Assembly: GCF_030272615.1 (NCBI RefSeq)
Contig: NC_081409.1
Coordinates: forward strand, 243,161,924-243,225,923
Direction: 5' to 3'
DNA: 64,000 nt
DNA from: Cryptomeria japonica
Taxonomy: Eukaryota; Streptophyta; Pinopsida; Cupressales; Cupressaceae
Part shown: positions 1 through 10,553 of the stretch, one piece after another
Layout: every line of letters starts with the position of its first letter
Numbering within the stretch: the stretch's first letter is position 1
Translations under genes and position numbers: made by a program
The notes under the pieces: generated by a model
The model's database searches: none
What the model saw: only the letters and a program-made list of their open reading frames with translations
Told to the model about the DNA's origin: nothing

Positions 1-2
1 AA

Positions 3-377
3 TTCACTTTCGGTGAATTCAACAAATATTGTGAAGAGAATGGCATCAAGAGGCAATTGTCTACCCCCCAGACTCCACAACATAATGGCCTAGCAGAGAG
101 AAACAATCGGACTATGGTTGAAGCAGCTAGAACTATGTTGATCGAAGGAAAGGTTGCTCACACCTTTTGGAGAGAAGCGGTGAGCACTACAGTCTACACA
201 ATGAACGGGGTACTCATCAAAAAGGGTAAGGACAAAACACCTTATGAGTATTGGACCGGTAAGACACCAGTGGTAAGCTACTTCAGAGTGTTTGGTAGTA
301 GATGCTATATCAAGAGGAGTGAACATCATAGCAAGTTTGATGCTAAATGTGATGAGGGAATATATATTACGCTATGA
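3..377 (+). pseudogene. Ty1/copia integrase fragment (3' part of core domain), broken
   Basis: The frame opens at base 3 and reads through without an ATG, so the element starts left of the window. The residues match the end of a copia integrase core: a GEF motif near the start, then TPQQNG-like 'TPQHNGLAERNNRT', whose second E is where the family has its catalytic glutamate region, then the usual 'YEYWTGKTP' and 'FRVFGSRCYIKR' stretch. The frame stops at 375-377 just where the family reads 'DEGIFLGYS'; a match to the next residues ('NKGTKVHGS') appears in another frame, so a small indel probably broke the gene. RT and RNase H of the polyprotein are missing downstream. What I see is the motif series; integration of copia cDNA is the known family role. 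Confidence 0.85.
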
Positions 378-708
378 ATAAAGGCACAAAAGTTCATGGA
401 TCTATCATCTCCAATATTTCCATTTCATTTTTCTCATCTTATTTTGCATTATCATTCCCTCATCAACTATCTCTATCTCTAATCTTTCATTCTCATATCT
501 ACTAACATTTCTTCTTAGTTAATTGAGTCAAGTGGTACTAACAATTTTTCTATTACTCACTAGCATGGTATCGTTAAATTGGTCTTAGTTCCATAATTTT
601 TTGATCAATTTTCCGAGGGGTCATATTTACACCCTAAGTGTCATCGGGGCATATTGGGGCAGGAATTTTTTCATTTTCTTTGAAACAAAATCATTCCAAC
701 ATTGTCTC
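378..708. other. No gene; tail of a decayed retroelement
   Basis: AT-rich sequence with no coding frame. Its right end leads into the polypurine tract and LTR start that follow, so it is most simply the untranslated 3' end of an LTR element other than the copia fragment. Confidence 0.4.
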
Positions 709-721
709 AAAGAGGGGCAAA
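709..721 (+). other. Polypurine tract of an LTR retrotransposon
   Basis: AAAGAGGGGCAAA directly precedes a TG-starting sequence. This is where plus-strand DNA synthesis starts in LTR retrotransposons and marks the boundary between internal region and 3' LTR. Confidence 0.6.
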
Positions 722-1640
722 TGTAGACACCTAAAAATGTCTCATTAATCGCATACTAATTATTCATCTTATTAATTAAATAATTCTTTAATTATTTAAT
801 TAAACTAATGATATTCTTCTAAATTAATTTTAATCATCATCATCCATCTTACTAATTATTCAATTTCCATCTCTTTATTAATTAATCTTTTAACCCTTTC
901 TCAAATATTAATTATTTAATTAATTATGATTTAATTCCTTAATTAAATAATCTATGATTTAATTGATTCCATTTCTAATGATTGAATAATTTCATTTGAA
1001 TTAATTAATTCATTCATTCATTCCAAATCCCCAAATTCAAATTTCACCAAATTCCAATTTCAACAAATTTCAAGTTAATGTGCATTTCAATTTCATCATT
1101 CAAAAATCAAAATTCAAATTTCAAATAAAAATGAAATTGAATTTCAATTAAAAACTCCTATAGCACATGTTTAAAAGCATAACTGATTGATCAAATCAAT
1201 TATCTAACCAGTTAACTCTTCAATCTCCACTTTTAACTCTCAATCACCTTTTTCTAACAAGCCAATCAATTCAGTCTTCTCCCTAGTCAATTTGGTTAAC
1301 TAGCTAATATATCTAGTTATCAATCCAATCAATTGAGTTATCTCTTCAATCAAAATACTTAATAAATCAATAAAAAGGAGCTAACTGATCAATCAAATCG
1401 GTTTAACTGTCAATCAACACTTGAGTTCTATTTCTCATCCCTTTCTCCCAAAAATCTATAAAAGCAACATCATTTTCCATTTTCTCACAATCATGATCTT
1501 TCAAATTATTGTGTCTAACCTATGCAGGAATCCTAGTGCAATATCTGAGAGCCACACACAACACAATATTGGAGAAGGACAATGGAAGACATGATGCAAA
1601 ATAGGAAGTTTTCATTAATTTAATTATTTATTTTGCACCT
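722..1640 (+). repeat. LTR (element X), start clear, end unresolved
   Basis: Begins TGTAGACACC immediately after the polypurine tract. About 730 bp in, TCTATAAAAG (1455-1464) is a good TATA box, followed by a CAAC-rich likely transcript start. The first 700 bp are very AT-rich with repeated TTAATTAAAT motifs. I could not find the right-hand CA end or a partner LTR, so the end given is a working limit. Confidence 0.5.
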
Positions 1641-1864
1641 ATTTCATTGATTTATGTTTAGGATTGGCTTAATTAGTCAAGGAATTTGTGATTTCCTTTT
1701 ATTATAATTAGCTTTGATTTTCCCTAATGATTTTAGACATGAAAACACATGGCACTCATCCTATCTCTGCATATGTTTATCACTTTGCACTTAGTCTTTA
1801 TTCTATTCTGCTAGAGCACTCACCATGTTTTATCAATTCGATGACTTGTCCTAGATTTGCTTAG

Positions 1865-2045
1865 CATCCTATCTACCTAGGGGCACTTGTCTTAGTGTAT
1901 CCTTTTGATAGTTTATCTAATTAGCTATACATTTTTATCACATGGTAGTTGATTCCATCCCTAATCCAATCCCATCCTACCTGAGGCACTTGTCTGAGTG
2001 TATCCTCTCGACAATTTATCTAATCGACTGTGTATGTCTATCACA
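1865..2045. repeat. Imperfect tandem duplication, ~107-bp period
   Basis: Copy 1 (1865-1943) and copy 2 (1972-2045) both run from CATCCTA through GGCACTTGTC, GTGTATCC, TTTATCTAA to TATCACAT. They differ at roughly a quarter of sites, so the duplication is old. No coding frame crosses it; the sequence from 1640 to 2740 otherwise shows nothing I can name. Confidence 0.6.
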
Positions 2046-2742
2046 TAATTATTAATTTTATCCTTCTTATACAGAAACTCATTAAGGCCAGACCTATACA
2101 CACTTTAACTGCATAAATGCAGTTTTACCTTGTACACACATGCTTTCCCACATAGACACGACATTGTTTTGCATGTACGCAATCAAATACCATAGATGTG
2201 ATAATGCAACAGAAACATGAAAAAACTTGACATAAACATGATTACAATCGCAGATGTGGAGATACCCTACCTATACATGATGTCGCATGACAGACGTGCC
2301 CTAACTAGACCTAGACACATCCAAGCACCTAACTATTGCTTCCACATTTTTGTCTAAACCTACTTCCTTGCCTAATAAATGCACAATAAATGCTAAATGA
2401 TTGAGCAAGTTTGTGGTACATACTAGCTTGCCCATGTTTGCAGGCCACTCAAACCGTCAAACTTAATCGAATCGATGCAATCTGACTGCCATGATCTCAT
2501 GACTGTTGACTGCTCTCCTAAGCTCTCTGAGTGCTCCTTGCTCTAGATCTCTCAAGGGTAGTAGATGCAAATGAGGATGTTTTTCATTGGCCATGCTCGC
2601 CTCTCGTTGTTTTCCTACCCATTGACCCCTTTGAGTCCAGTTTTCACCCATGTAACTCTATCATCCTATCCTTATCCCCTTTTAGCCTTTCTCTCTTTTT
2701 GAGAGATTGTTTGTGATTTTTTTGAATTTTTTCATCCAATCT

Positions 2743-2754
2743 CTCAAGGGGGCA
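2743..2754 (+). other. Second polypurine tract
   Basis: CTCAAGGGGGCA followed by TGCCACTCCC. Same layout as the tract at 709 but a different LTR start, so a second family. Confidence 0.5.
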
Positions 2755-3440
2755 TGCCACTCCCATTTTAGGGTAAATTTGTATAAATACTCTATTTATT
2801 TAATTATTTTATCCTACGCATACTATTAATTAAATAGATTTTTATTTATTTAATTAATTCATAACCTTTCCCTATTTAAATAAATATTTTTATTTATTTA
2901 AATTATCCTTTCCCTAAATTAAATAAATATTTTATTTATTTAATTGGCCCACTTCCTCTATTAATTAAATAGATCTTTATTTATTTAATTAATTCATTAG
3001 TTTTTTCCCTCCATGACACTTGTCATTTATCCTAACTACCCCCTTCATATTTTATTATTTCCTCTACCTATCCTTTAATCTTAGCTAACCATTTATTCTT
3101 TCACCTCTTAATCCTATCACTCCATTTTCTAAGGTGTCTTCTATATAAGAGGATTCCCTCATCCTTTTACAACCCTAACTAACAAATATGATCAATCAAT
3201 CTTCATGCCATCAAGCAATCAAACATCCACACAACCAAAATCTATTCTTTGTTGAGCTCTTGTGCACAATACAAAATCTAAGAGCAACCATATCAAACAA
3301 GATCAATGGAGATAGGAAACAATGGAGATCAAACCCTAATAAGCATGTGAATGGTATAATCTTTCACATTTTTTATGTTTTTCATGTTTTAGGTTCTTCA
3401 TTGGTATATGGTGGACTCTTAATTATAGAACTAGGAATTT
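2755..3440 (+). repeat. LTR (element Y) with palindromic U3 units
   Basis: Starts TGCCACTCCC after the polypurine tract. Between 2826 and 2995 it holds four imperfect copies of a palindromic AT unit of the form AATTAAATA..TATTTAATT. TCTATATAAG at 3139-3148 is a TATA box at the expected end of U3. A SINE inserted at 3441-3926 interrupts the sequence downstream, and the CA end of the LTR was not found. Confidence 0.5.
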
Positions 3441-3456
3441 ATGTGGTTGGATATTT
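3441..3456. repeat. Left target-site duplication of SINE copy 1
   Basis: ATGTGGTTGGATATTT, matching 3911-3926 at 15 of 16 positions. Length and position are typical of LINE-machinery insertion. Confidence 0.85.
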
Positions 3457-3910
3457 TTTTTAAGGGCAAGCACTTTTGACTGGAGCTATGAACCAGTGAG
3501 ATCACATGGGAGGACCTCATCTCCATGTCGTGATCCATGACATCCTTGATGAAGCATCTGTATGATTTAAGAGAACCAGTTGTTATTTCCATTGACCAAT
3601 GAACAAAGACAAACCATCGATCGAGCTGCTGACAATGAGAGACGACATCAAGCTTTACCCTACATCTATGTTAGGCCTTCCTCATGAAATGCGCTACTAG
3701 ATTGGTCTGTCAGCACTAGCTGGGTAGAGCAGATGTTTTTCCGGGATGGGGGACCTACAGATAGACATAGTCAGCGGGGAGCGGGATAACCCTCCACCTC
3801 ACTGTACCACTCAGCTTAGACATCACAACTTGAGGCTCGGGGGTTTCGACCCCAAGACCTGCACTCAGAGGTGCGCAACCTACAACCGTTGCGATACGAG
3901 GACAACCCCA
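3457..3910 (-). mobile_element. tRNA-derived SINE, copy 1
   Basis: Read on the minus strand, it starts at 3910 (TGGGGTTGTCC), has an A box TATCGCAACGG (plus 3886-3896) and a B box GGGTCGAAACC (plus 3842-3852). Each is one base off the RNA polymerase III consensus and the spacing is tRNA-like. It ends in CTTAAAAA(A)n at 3457-3464. A 16-bp target duplication with one mismatch brackets it. About 42 bp before the tail (plus 3480-3522) matches the end of the copy at 36.1 kb, showing a family. SINEs have no protein and borrow LINE reverse transcriptase; LINE-B and LINE-C nearby show that such machinery existed here. Confidence 0.8.
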
Positions 3911-3926
3911 ATGTGGTTGAATATTT
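3911..3926. repeat. Right target-site duplication of SINE copy 1
   Basis: ATGTGGTTGAATATTT, partner of 3441-3456. Confidence 0.85.
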
Positions 3927-6177
3927 GTTGCTTTTACAATAGTTTCAATCATTCCCTTTTTCACTGTATACAAAACTAATTAAAAAACTAAATTATAGAA
4001 ATGCTAAGGAATGGACTACTAAGTGTCACCTTACCTCAAGTGGGCGTTGACCTAGGTAGGTGCACTCACTAAACTAAATAGTTGAATGAATTTACTATGC
4101 CAAAAATACTCTAATTTGCTCGTTCATTAAGATAATTAAATGCAAAATAAAATTATTACTAAAAAGAGAAAAATTATAGAATGGTTGATCCTCAAATTAT
4201 CTTCTACATTGCATTTATAAACTTTACTTGACTTTAACAAACTAAAACTGACTTGTCACTCATCCTAATATATATGAAGGTGATTATTTAACTAAGTGTA
4301 ATGTACCCACTTTGAAATACAATTTAATGATAAATGATAATAATAAAATTAAAATTAAAATAGAAAAGAATAATTAAATTTTAATTAAGTTAATGAATGC
4401 TCAAAGGCATGAAATGAAAAGTTGTGACTCTCTCAAACATGAGATATAAAAGGGAGAGGTGAACCTTATTTGAGGGGGATAATTTGGGAATCAAAAGTGT
4501 AGATTTGATTTAAATAAAAAATGTAAATCTAATCGTGAAAGGTTGTGTCCCTTTCAAAGGGCAGAAGTAATGAAGAGTTGCACTCTTTCAAAGGGTGCTA
4601 ATGGTGAAAGGGTGTGTCTCTTGCCAAAGGGCATCTGTAATGAAGAGGTGTGACCTCTCCCTCACATTGAGAGATATAAAGAAAAGGAATCAAAAGCATC
4701 TAGTGACAAGAACATCGATCGAATCAGATCAAAATTGTTATTAAGTTACAAGTAAGGAATTAATCATTATCAACAGGTCAATTCTAGGCACAAATCATCT
4801 CACACATAACCCCTGTCAAAGAAGACACTACAGATCACATGAACAAGTAAAGAGTCTTCCATATAATCACTATCAAGGAAGTAATATAAATCGACCCCCA
4901 AACAAGAGATTATCCTCTACATTATCACTGTTCAAAAAGGAGAATTTTGATCTGGGTTAGTTAATTAACTAATAACAAATTAAGCAGAGAACAATAAGAT
5001 TGATCAAAGGATAATTAGTTAAGTTAATAATTTGCACAATAAACAAAAGGTCAAAACTATTATAAGTTTGATTATTTTAAGTTGTTGAATAGACATGACC
5101 AAGGAGATACAACCCCTCACATCATGACTTCTAGAAGAGATATTAAAGGAGGATCATATTGTATACAAGGAGCATGAATATTTGTTATTTTTATTGATTC
5201 ATGGCAGAGTACTAATTCAAATGAGTGAAGGTGTTGTATCCTCCAATTTGCAAGGCCATAGACAAATTCTCTAACCCGTACTAACCCACAAAGGGCTATC
5301 CAATGAGATTATCATCATATAAACATAGGCATTCATAATACCATACTGATTAAAGATAAGATAATGTTATGTCCCCTAATTAGTTATACTTTGAATTAAC
5401 CTAAATTTGCCCAAATCTAAAATAGGTAACTAGGTTTATGGGAGTACCCTTGTATATTGTTTTCCTACAACACAAAATTAGAGAAGACATATGAAGTAAT
5501 ACTTATAAACTGAAACATATGCAAATGAATTAGATTGAGTGATATAATTCCCTTTTAATGTATTAATTATTATTAGTATTAGATTTGTTAGATAAAATCA
5601 GATTGTAGGTTAGTTGTCATTTTATTATTATCCAATTCTTAGTGCATTAGGGTAGGCTAGCTAGATATGCTGTCTAAGAGACCCTCCACCCTAGGCTTAA
5701 GAGCAGATGCTACATCCCTCTTGGCTCCATGTGGCTGGTGTTAAGCATCCACCATGGAGTGGCATACCCAGTCAGGTATCCTATCGTCATTCCCTCATCA
5801 AAACCACCACCTCTCTTAAGCCCAAGAGAAGATGCTACACCCCTCTTGGCTTCATGTGGTAGGTGTTTGACATCCACGATGGAGTGGTGTACTTAGAGAG
5901 AGTCCCTCATATACAATGAACCATTTGTGATATTCTAATGAAGTTATGTTTGTTTCTCAATTCAACTCATTATGTTAATCAATTATACTTGACATACTTA
6001 TTACAATTCCATTACATTATGTTACATTAGTGTCTCATGTTACATTGTCATCAATGCTTTCTGTTAGTACTACTTTATATTAGAATTATTCATTATTTGT
6101 CAATGCTATTTCTTACATTATTAGCATCGTACAAATTTACAGTATTATAATTTATAAAAACTAAATTTGTTTTGCCT

Positions 6178-6180
<3 letters not shown>
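3927..6180. other. AT-rich spacer without a gene; local duplications
   Basis: No coding frame holds up. Two imperfect copies of a ~64-bp unit lie at 4537-4600 and 4601-4670 (GTGAAAGG.TGTGTC, CAAAGGGCA, GTAATGAAGAG). TATA-like GATATAAAAGG (4441-4451) and GATATAAAGAAAAGG (4673-4687) sit beside them, so this may be LTR or promoter-like debris. The stretch 4690-5690 shows nothing I can name. Confidence 0.45.
5695..5886. repeat. Direct duplication, ~120-bp offset
   Basis: 5695-5762 and 5815-5886 share CTTAAG, AGATGCTACA.CCCTCTTGGCT, CATGTGG and CATCCAC.ATGGAGTGG. It is GC-richer than its surroundings and has no coding frame. Confidence 0.7.

Positions 6181-6243
<63 letters not shown>
6181..6243. 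repeat. Compound (CT)n(AT)n microsatellite
   Basis: About 16 CT units pass directly into about 15 AT units. It lies at the truncated end of the copia fragment that follows. Confidence 0.95.
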
Positions 6244-6248
<5 letters not shown>

Positions 6249-6269
6249 ATTGACTATTATATTTTTAAT

Positions 6270-6525
6270 ATTAATTCAGAATACGTACTTGCCACTACTC
6301 TTACTTTTCCTTCCCATTGCTATTGGCAGTCTAGTTGATCTCCTCCTTATGCATTCTCTTTTCTTTTCACTTCCCCTTAAGTTCCTTCTCAACATGATCT
6401 GCTAGGTCTTCTTATACACATAGATGTTGATGTTGAGCACCCATGCTTCTGATGTAGATCTTCATTTTGTCCTTCCATATCTTAAAGTTATCTCTGTTGA
6501 ACTTTGGACCTTCCCTCTTCATCAT
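6270..6525 (-). pseudogene. Ty1/copia gag start, truncated
   Basis: Minus-strand ATG at 6525 (another at 6522) opens a frame reading FNRDNFKIWKDKMKIYIRSM, the classic N-terminal pattern of copia gag (F.G.N...W...M...L). In-frame stops appear about 40 codons in, and the sequence is lost at the microsatellite to the left. It lies 58 bp after the primer binding site, the usual leader position. Gag forms the particle that packages the element's RNA. Confidence 0.65.
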
Positions 6526-6582
6526 TAGAGTAGGATTATTTTCTCAAGCGGTTAAGCTTACAACACAGAGGACCTGGAAGAT

Positions 6583-6594
6583 GCTCTGATACCA
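6583..6594 (-). other. Primer binding site (initiator-Met tRNA type)
   Basis: The minus strand reads TGGTATCAGAGC, complementary to the 3' end of plant initiator tRNA-Met, the standard copia primer. It is 2 bp inside the LTR end. Confidence 0.85.
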
Positions 6595-6596
6595 AT

Positions 6597-8101
6597 TGAT
6601 GAATAATGATGAACAGTCAGTACCAAACCGGTACTGAGAGGGGGGGTGTGTGAATCAGTACCGATAAAAACTTTCCTTGAACCAGTTTGACTGCAAAGAC
6701 TGCACTTAACTGGTAAACAGTAACACCGGTCTAAATCAAGGCACTACTGGTAAAACACAGTGAGAGAATGAAAGACATAAACCGATAAACACTTAGATCT
6801 CTACACAATCTAATATCTCATTTCCACTTCACCCGTATGCATAAACAAGTAATATATCATCAGAAATATAATGACTATCGGTTCAACATGCTTTACCACT
6901 TTGACAGAAAATATTAAAGCATCACACATGACACAATGATTTTTCACGTGGAAACCCAACTGGGAAAAACCACGGTGGGGATGAATACCCACATGCTATT
7001 CTTTGAACTCTTTTGAAGTCCGCTCTATTAGGAGCCTAGTCTGGTTAAAGACTTTTACAATAGGTTCTGCTAGGAACCGATCCTGCTAGGGATCACCCGG
7101 TTAAGAGATGGCTAAATAACCAGTCAAAGGTTAAAACCCTATTAAAGGTTACCTCGCAAGAGGATTTGAAGAACTCATTGAATTGAGTCACCCTGTTAAA
7201 GGATTTACACAAAAGCTTGTTAAAGCTACCCGGTCAAGGGATTTTCCAACTACTGAAATGGTTAGAAGTCAACAAGTAATACACTGATCTAATAACAACA
7301 CTCAATGCCAAGGCAAATCCACTTTAGCTCCTTTGCTTCTGCAATCACACTCTGCAGGTATCAATGCACTTCTTCGATCTGGCAAGAATCAAGTATCTCT
7401 TCACTTGGATACACACATAACATTTGCCAACAACCTTCAAAATGAAAAACATCATCGACCTTATAGGAAACAGATAGGCCAGTAGCATAAACCCTAAACC
7501 CTAAACATTTAGGTATAACAATTCAATCAGTTCAATCCTGGCCGTTAATCATACTGCACTGAATACAACAATCTTGAACAAATCTCAAGACATTCTCCAA
7601 CGTTCATTCTTTGTCGCTTCAGGAAGTTGATAACCCATCACATGCTCTCCACCATTTACAGAGACTTCGCACATTCCTGAGGTAGATAGGAGCAATCTCT
7701 ATGCAAGATCCTTAAGGAAATCCTTCACGCACACCAAGCTGACGTGGCAACACTATTTGATCTTCATTACAATGCTAACTCATCACAAGATGTCATCGGT
7801 TGAATCACACATGCTTGGAATGCATCAACCGGAAACCCTGAAGTTGAGACTACCAACCGGTAGTCATGCCCAATGAAACCCCGATACACAACTTCCCATA
7901 TACCGGTTCTCATTCCAACATACCGCTTCATTTTTTGACATATACCAATTCACAATATAATACCGGTTCTCTTGCTAGTTTGCTTACTTCAATATACCGG
8001 TTCATAATATACTTCAATATATCGGTTCATACTTCAGTATATTGACATCAATGACAACATACAATATCATCATCTCATCAAGCTATGCACATATGTCAAC
8101 A
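6597..8101 (-). repeat. 5' LTR of a minus-strand copia element, ~1.5 kb
   Basis: On the minus strand it runs TGTTGACATATG to ATTCATCA, 2 bp before the primer site. It contains the ACGTGGAAACCC..GGGAAAAACCACGG motif (plus 6947-6983) seen in many long copia LTRs. ACCGGT-type hexamers recur through it (for example near 6625, 6725, 7085, 7850, 7905, 7960). The partner LTR and nearly all of the internal region are missing. Confidence 0.7.
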
Positions 8102-8259
8102 TTGAGAAGCGCTACCTTTGGGGCTATTCATAATAGGGGATTTTTAAAAAAAAAAATTCTTTAACATTGGGATTAGACTTACTGCATTAAGAAGGTAGCG
8201 GTTTATACTCTACAAGTTCTATACGAACTAAGTCGCAGGGGTCTTCCTCTAAGTTGTTA

Positions 8260-9300
8260 GGGTTTCTAGGAAAGGTTAAAATGTGGCTTCAGTGAGGGCA
8301 GTGATCAAAGGAAAGCCAATAGAGGGCATAAATTAACCCTTGGTGTAAAGAGGGAGAGGTGTCTTTAGAGATGCTAGAAGATAGAGAAGTGAAAAGATAA
8401 AATGGTAGCTCAATTTTATCATCATGACGAATATGGTTTAAAATCAAGAAATTGATACCCATGAATAGTTGAATAATGACCCTCCAAAGTAAAATATTTC
8501 ATCACAAGGAAACTCACTATTGCATATGGAGTTGGCAAGATGGAACAATTGTAGTCATTCTACAAAACCTTCAGCCTATCACCTTTTCAAAAAAATTCTT
8601 TAGAAAACCTTTATAAGCTTCCGAACATTTTTTCTCCACTTTCTATCCTTCACATTTCAAACCAATGGTATTTGCAATAAGCTTCGGGGTGAGAGTGAAA
8701 TTGATGCTGCCAATGGTGACAACCACCTTCTGCCAAGAGTTACATAATTTAGTCGATAGAGCCCCATTATAGCCTTTCATGGCAAAAAAGGGTTCATCCC
8801 CGCCTTGTCAAAGAGATCACACACTTCATTATTTTGTTGTAACTCTTTGCAATATTTGGGTTTCAAACATTTTAGATCACCCTCCATTACAATATTTAAC
8901 TCAACAACCATCAGAAGAGACAAACAAACAAAGAGCAATTTGGGCCCACAAATATTTTCTCAGTCGACACATGAGAAAAGTGGAAGTAATTAAGGTTTAG
9001 AGTGTCTAATAAATCGGTCAAGCTCACACATGTGAAGTGACCCTTCCATGAATAGCTATCCTTATGGGGATTCAAATGCAAGGCCTTGTTATCACCACAA
9101 ATCATTTCACCACTCGTAGAAATGAAAGATGAATAAAAGCAAGGCTTATTCTTAATATTCAAATTTTTAAAAACATTAAACTCCCTTGTGCTAAGAAGAG
9201 TCGTAATATCATCCAGCCTAGCCCATGATAAAGAAGTCACGTCAACATCACATACTTCATCCAAATTTGAATTTAAAAAATTGTAGAGCCTTTCCATCAC
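8260..9300 (-). pseudogene. Coding-like region downstream of LINE-A RNase H
   Basis: Two coding-like pieces on the minus strand. One is a 129-codon open frame, 9300 to 8911, with no domain I recognise. The other, about 8780 to 8260, is broken by stops and shifts; it reads 'SWQKVVVTIGSINFTLTP' near 8730 and 'LILNHIRHDDKIELPFYL' near 8430. The second resembles the 'putative plant transposon protein' type found as an extra ORF in plant retroelements, from memory of such proteins rather than a search. It lies 3' of RNase H as ORF3 does in LINE-B, but I see no residue match between them. The LINE's 3' end was not located. Confidence 0.35.
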
Positions 9301-9440
9301 CTTTGTCTAATATTCATTTTGAAACCTAATATTAGTTTTATTAGTGAGGAAATAGAATCCTTTAGGTAATTTTGACCCCTCTCCAAAAATAGAGTCTCTT
9401 TAAGACTGGGAGGACACTAAGAAAATTTTAGGAAGGTCCA

Positions 9441-9860
9441 ATCATCATACCTAAGGCCATGATTGGATAAATCATCACCAAACCTATTACCTTCTCGAAA
9501 GACATGTTGAACTTTAGATTGAGGGAAGTTCTAATTCAAATCTTTGTTGTCTTCCATAACACTTTTAATTTCAAATGGGCAATTGGAATCCCTTCAACGA
9601 TAATTTTCTGATGATTCTTGTCCCTAAATCTTCTAAGACCTTGCCAAGCAACAAAAGCTTCCACCCGATTGTTGGAACCCCTACCCAGGTTCATGATATA
9701 TCATTCAATGAGGACTCCTCTACTATATTTGATAACATCCCCCAACTCTAGATATCCATAAATTTCCTCTAGAACAACCATCAAAGTTGCATTTCATCCA
9801 TCCTTCCTTCGAAGGAGACCACTTGCATTCCTTTCTTAGGATCAAGTTATTCCAGTTAAT
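9441..9860 (-). pseudogene. LINE-A ORF2: RNase H domain, degenerate
   Basis: Minus-strand translation shows the RNase H series of plant L1 elements: KCNFDG around 9775 (first catalytic Asp), 'GSNNRVEAFVAWQGL' near 9660 (catalytic Glu), IIVEG near 9600 and 'HVFREGNRFGDDLSNHGL' near 9490 (last catalytic region). Frames are shifted and stops intervene, so it is not functional. RNase H would remove RNA from the RNA:DNA hybrid during target-primed reverse transcription. Confidence 0.75.
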
Positions 9861-10121
9861 CTTCATCAGACTATGATTTATCCCTCAAATCTATTTAACT
9901 CTAAGTTATTGAAGGATAGGCATAGTCTTCAACAGTTCAAAGGATGCAGCATTCACATTTTCCTTAATTTGTTGTTTGATAACCTAGAATAACATATAGT
10001 TGTTTCTTGAAGTTTCCCTGAAGATTCTGTTGTTTCACTCCTTCCAAATATTTCACACCACAGAGGGGGTGATTTGAGACCATAGCTTTCAAATAATTGG
10101 GTGTTTGGAAGGGATATGATC

Positions 10122-10553
10122 TCAATGCTCCATATAACTCCTCATATGCTTGGGGAGGGGCCAAGATATCAACAAGGAAGCAAAAACCTCAGCTGAAACC
10201 TCGTTGGGGTAATGACAATGCAAAAAAATATGATCAATATTCTCTGAGTCCATACAACAAAGGGCACGTCTATTAACAAACAAAAATCCCCTTTTATTTA
10301 GATTATCTATGGTTAATATGTTGTTGTGAGCAGTGACCCACCAGAAGCAATTGATTTTGGGAATGAGGCTAGTCACCCAAATATTATTCCAATTAAAAAT
10401 ATTTATCCCAAAGTACTCCATAGCCCTATAGGAATATTTGATCGAGAACACCCTTGAGGACTGATATCTCCAAATCCAAATATCCTTCCTACTTATTGAG
10501 CAGAAGGAGCTATTCCAAAGATAATATTGCAGTAGGGTAGCTTCATCTTCCAT
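10122..10553 (-). pseudogene. LINE-A ORF2: zf-RVT (zinc-binding) domain
   Basis: A 143-codon frame with the layout of the zinc-binding domain that follows RT in plant LINEs: W.W..S..FS.K..Y, then NIWVTSLIPKINCFWW, NILTIDNL..RGF, a degraded C..C and H.F.HC. It lies between the RT thumb and RNase H as expected. Nucleic-acid binding is the family role. Confidence 0.75.

Noticed and set aside
3842-3896. A functional tRNA gene on the minus strand
   Set aside because: A and B boxes are present but no acceptor stem or anticodon arm pairs up, and the element has SINE ends and a target duplication.
7488-7506. AAACCCTAAACCCTAAAC as a telomere remnant
   Set aside because: Only about two and a half units of the plant telomere repeat, within an LTR; too short to mean an interstitial telomere.
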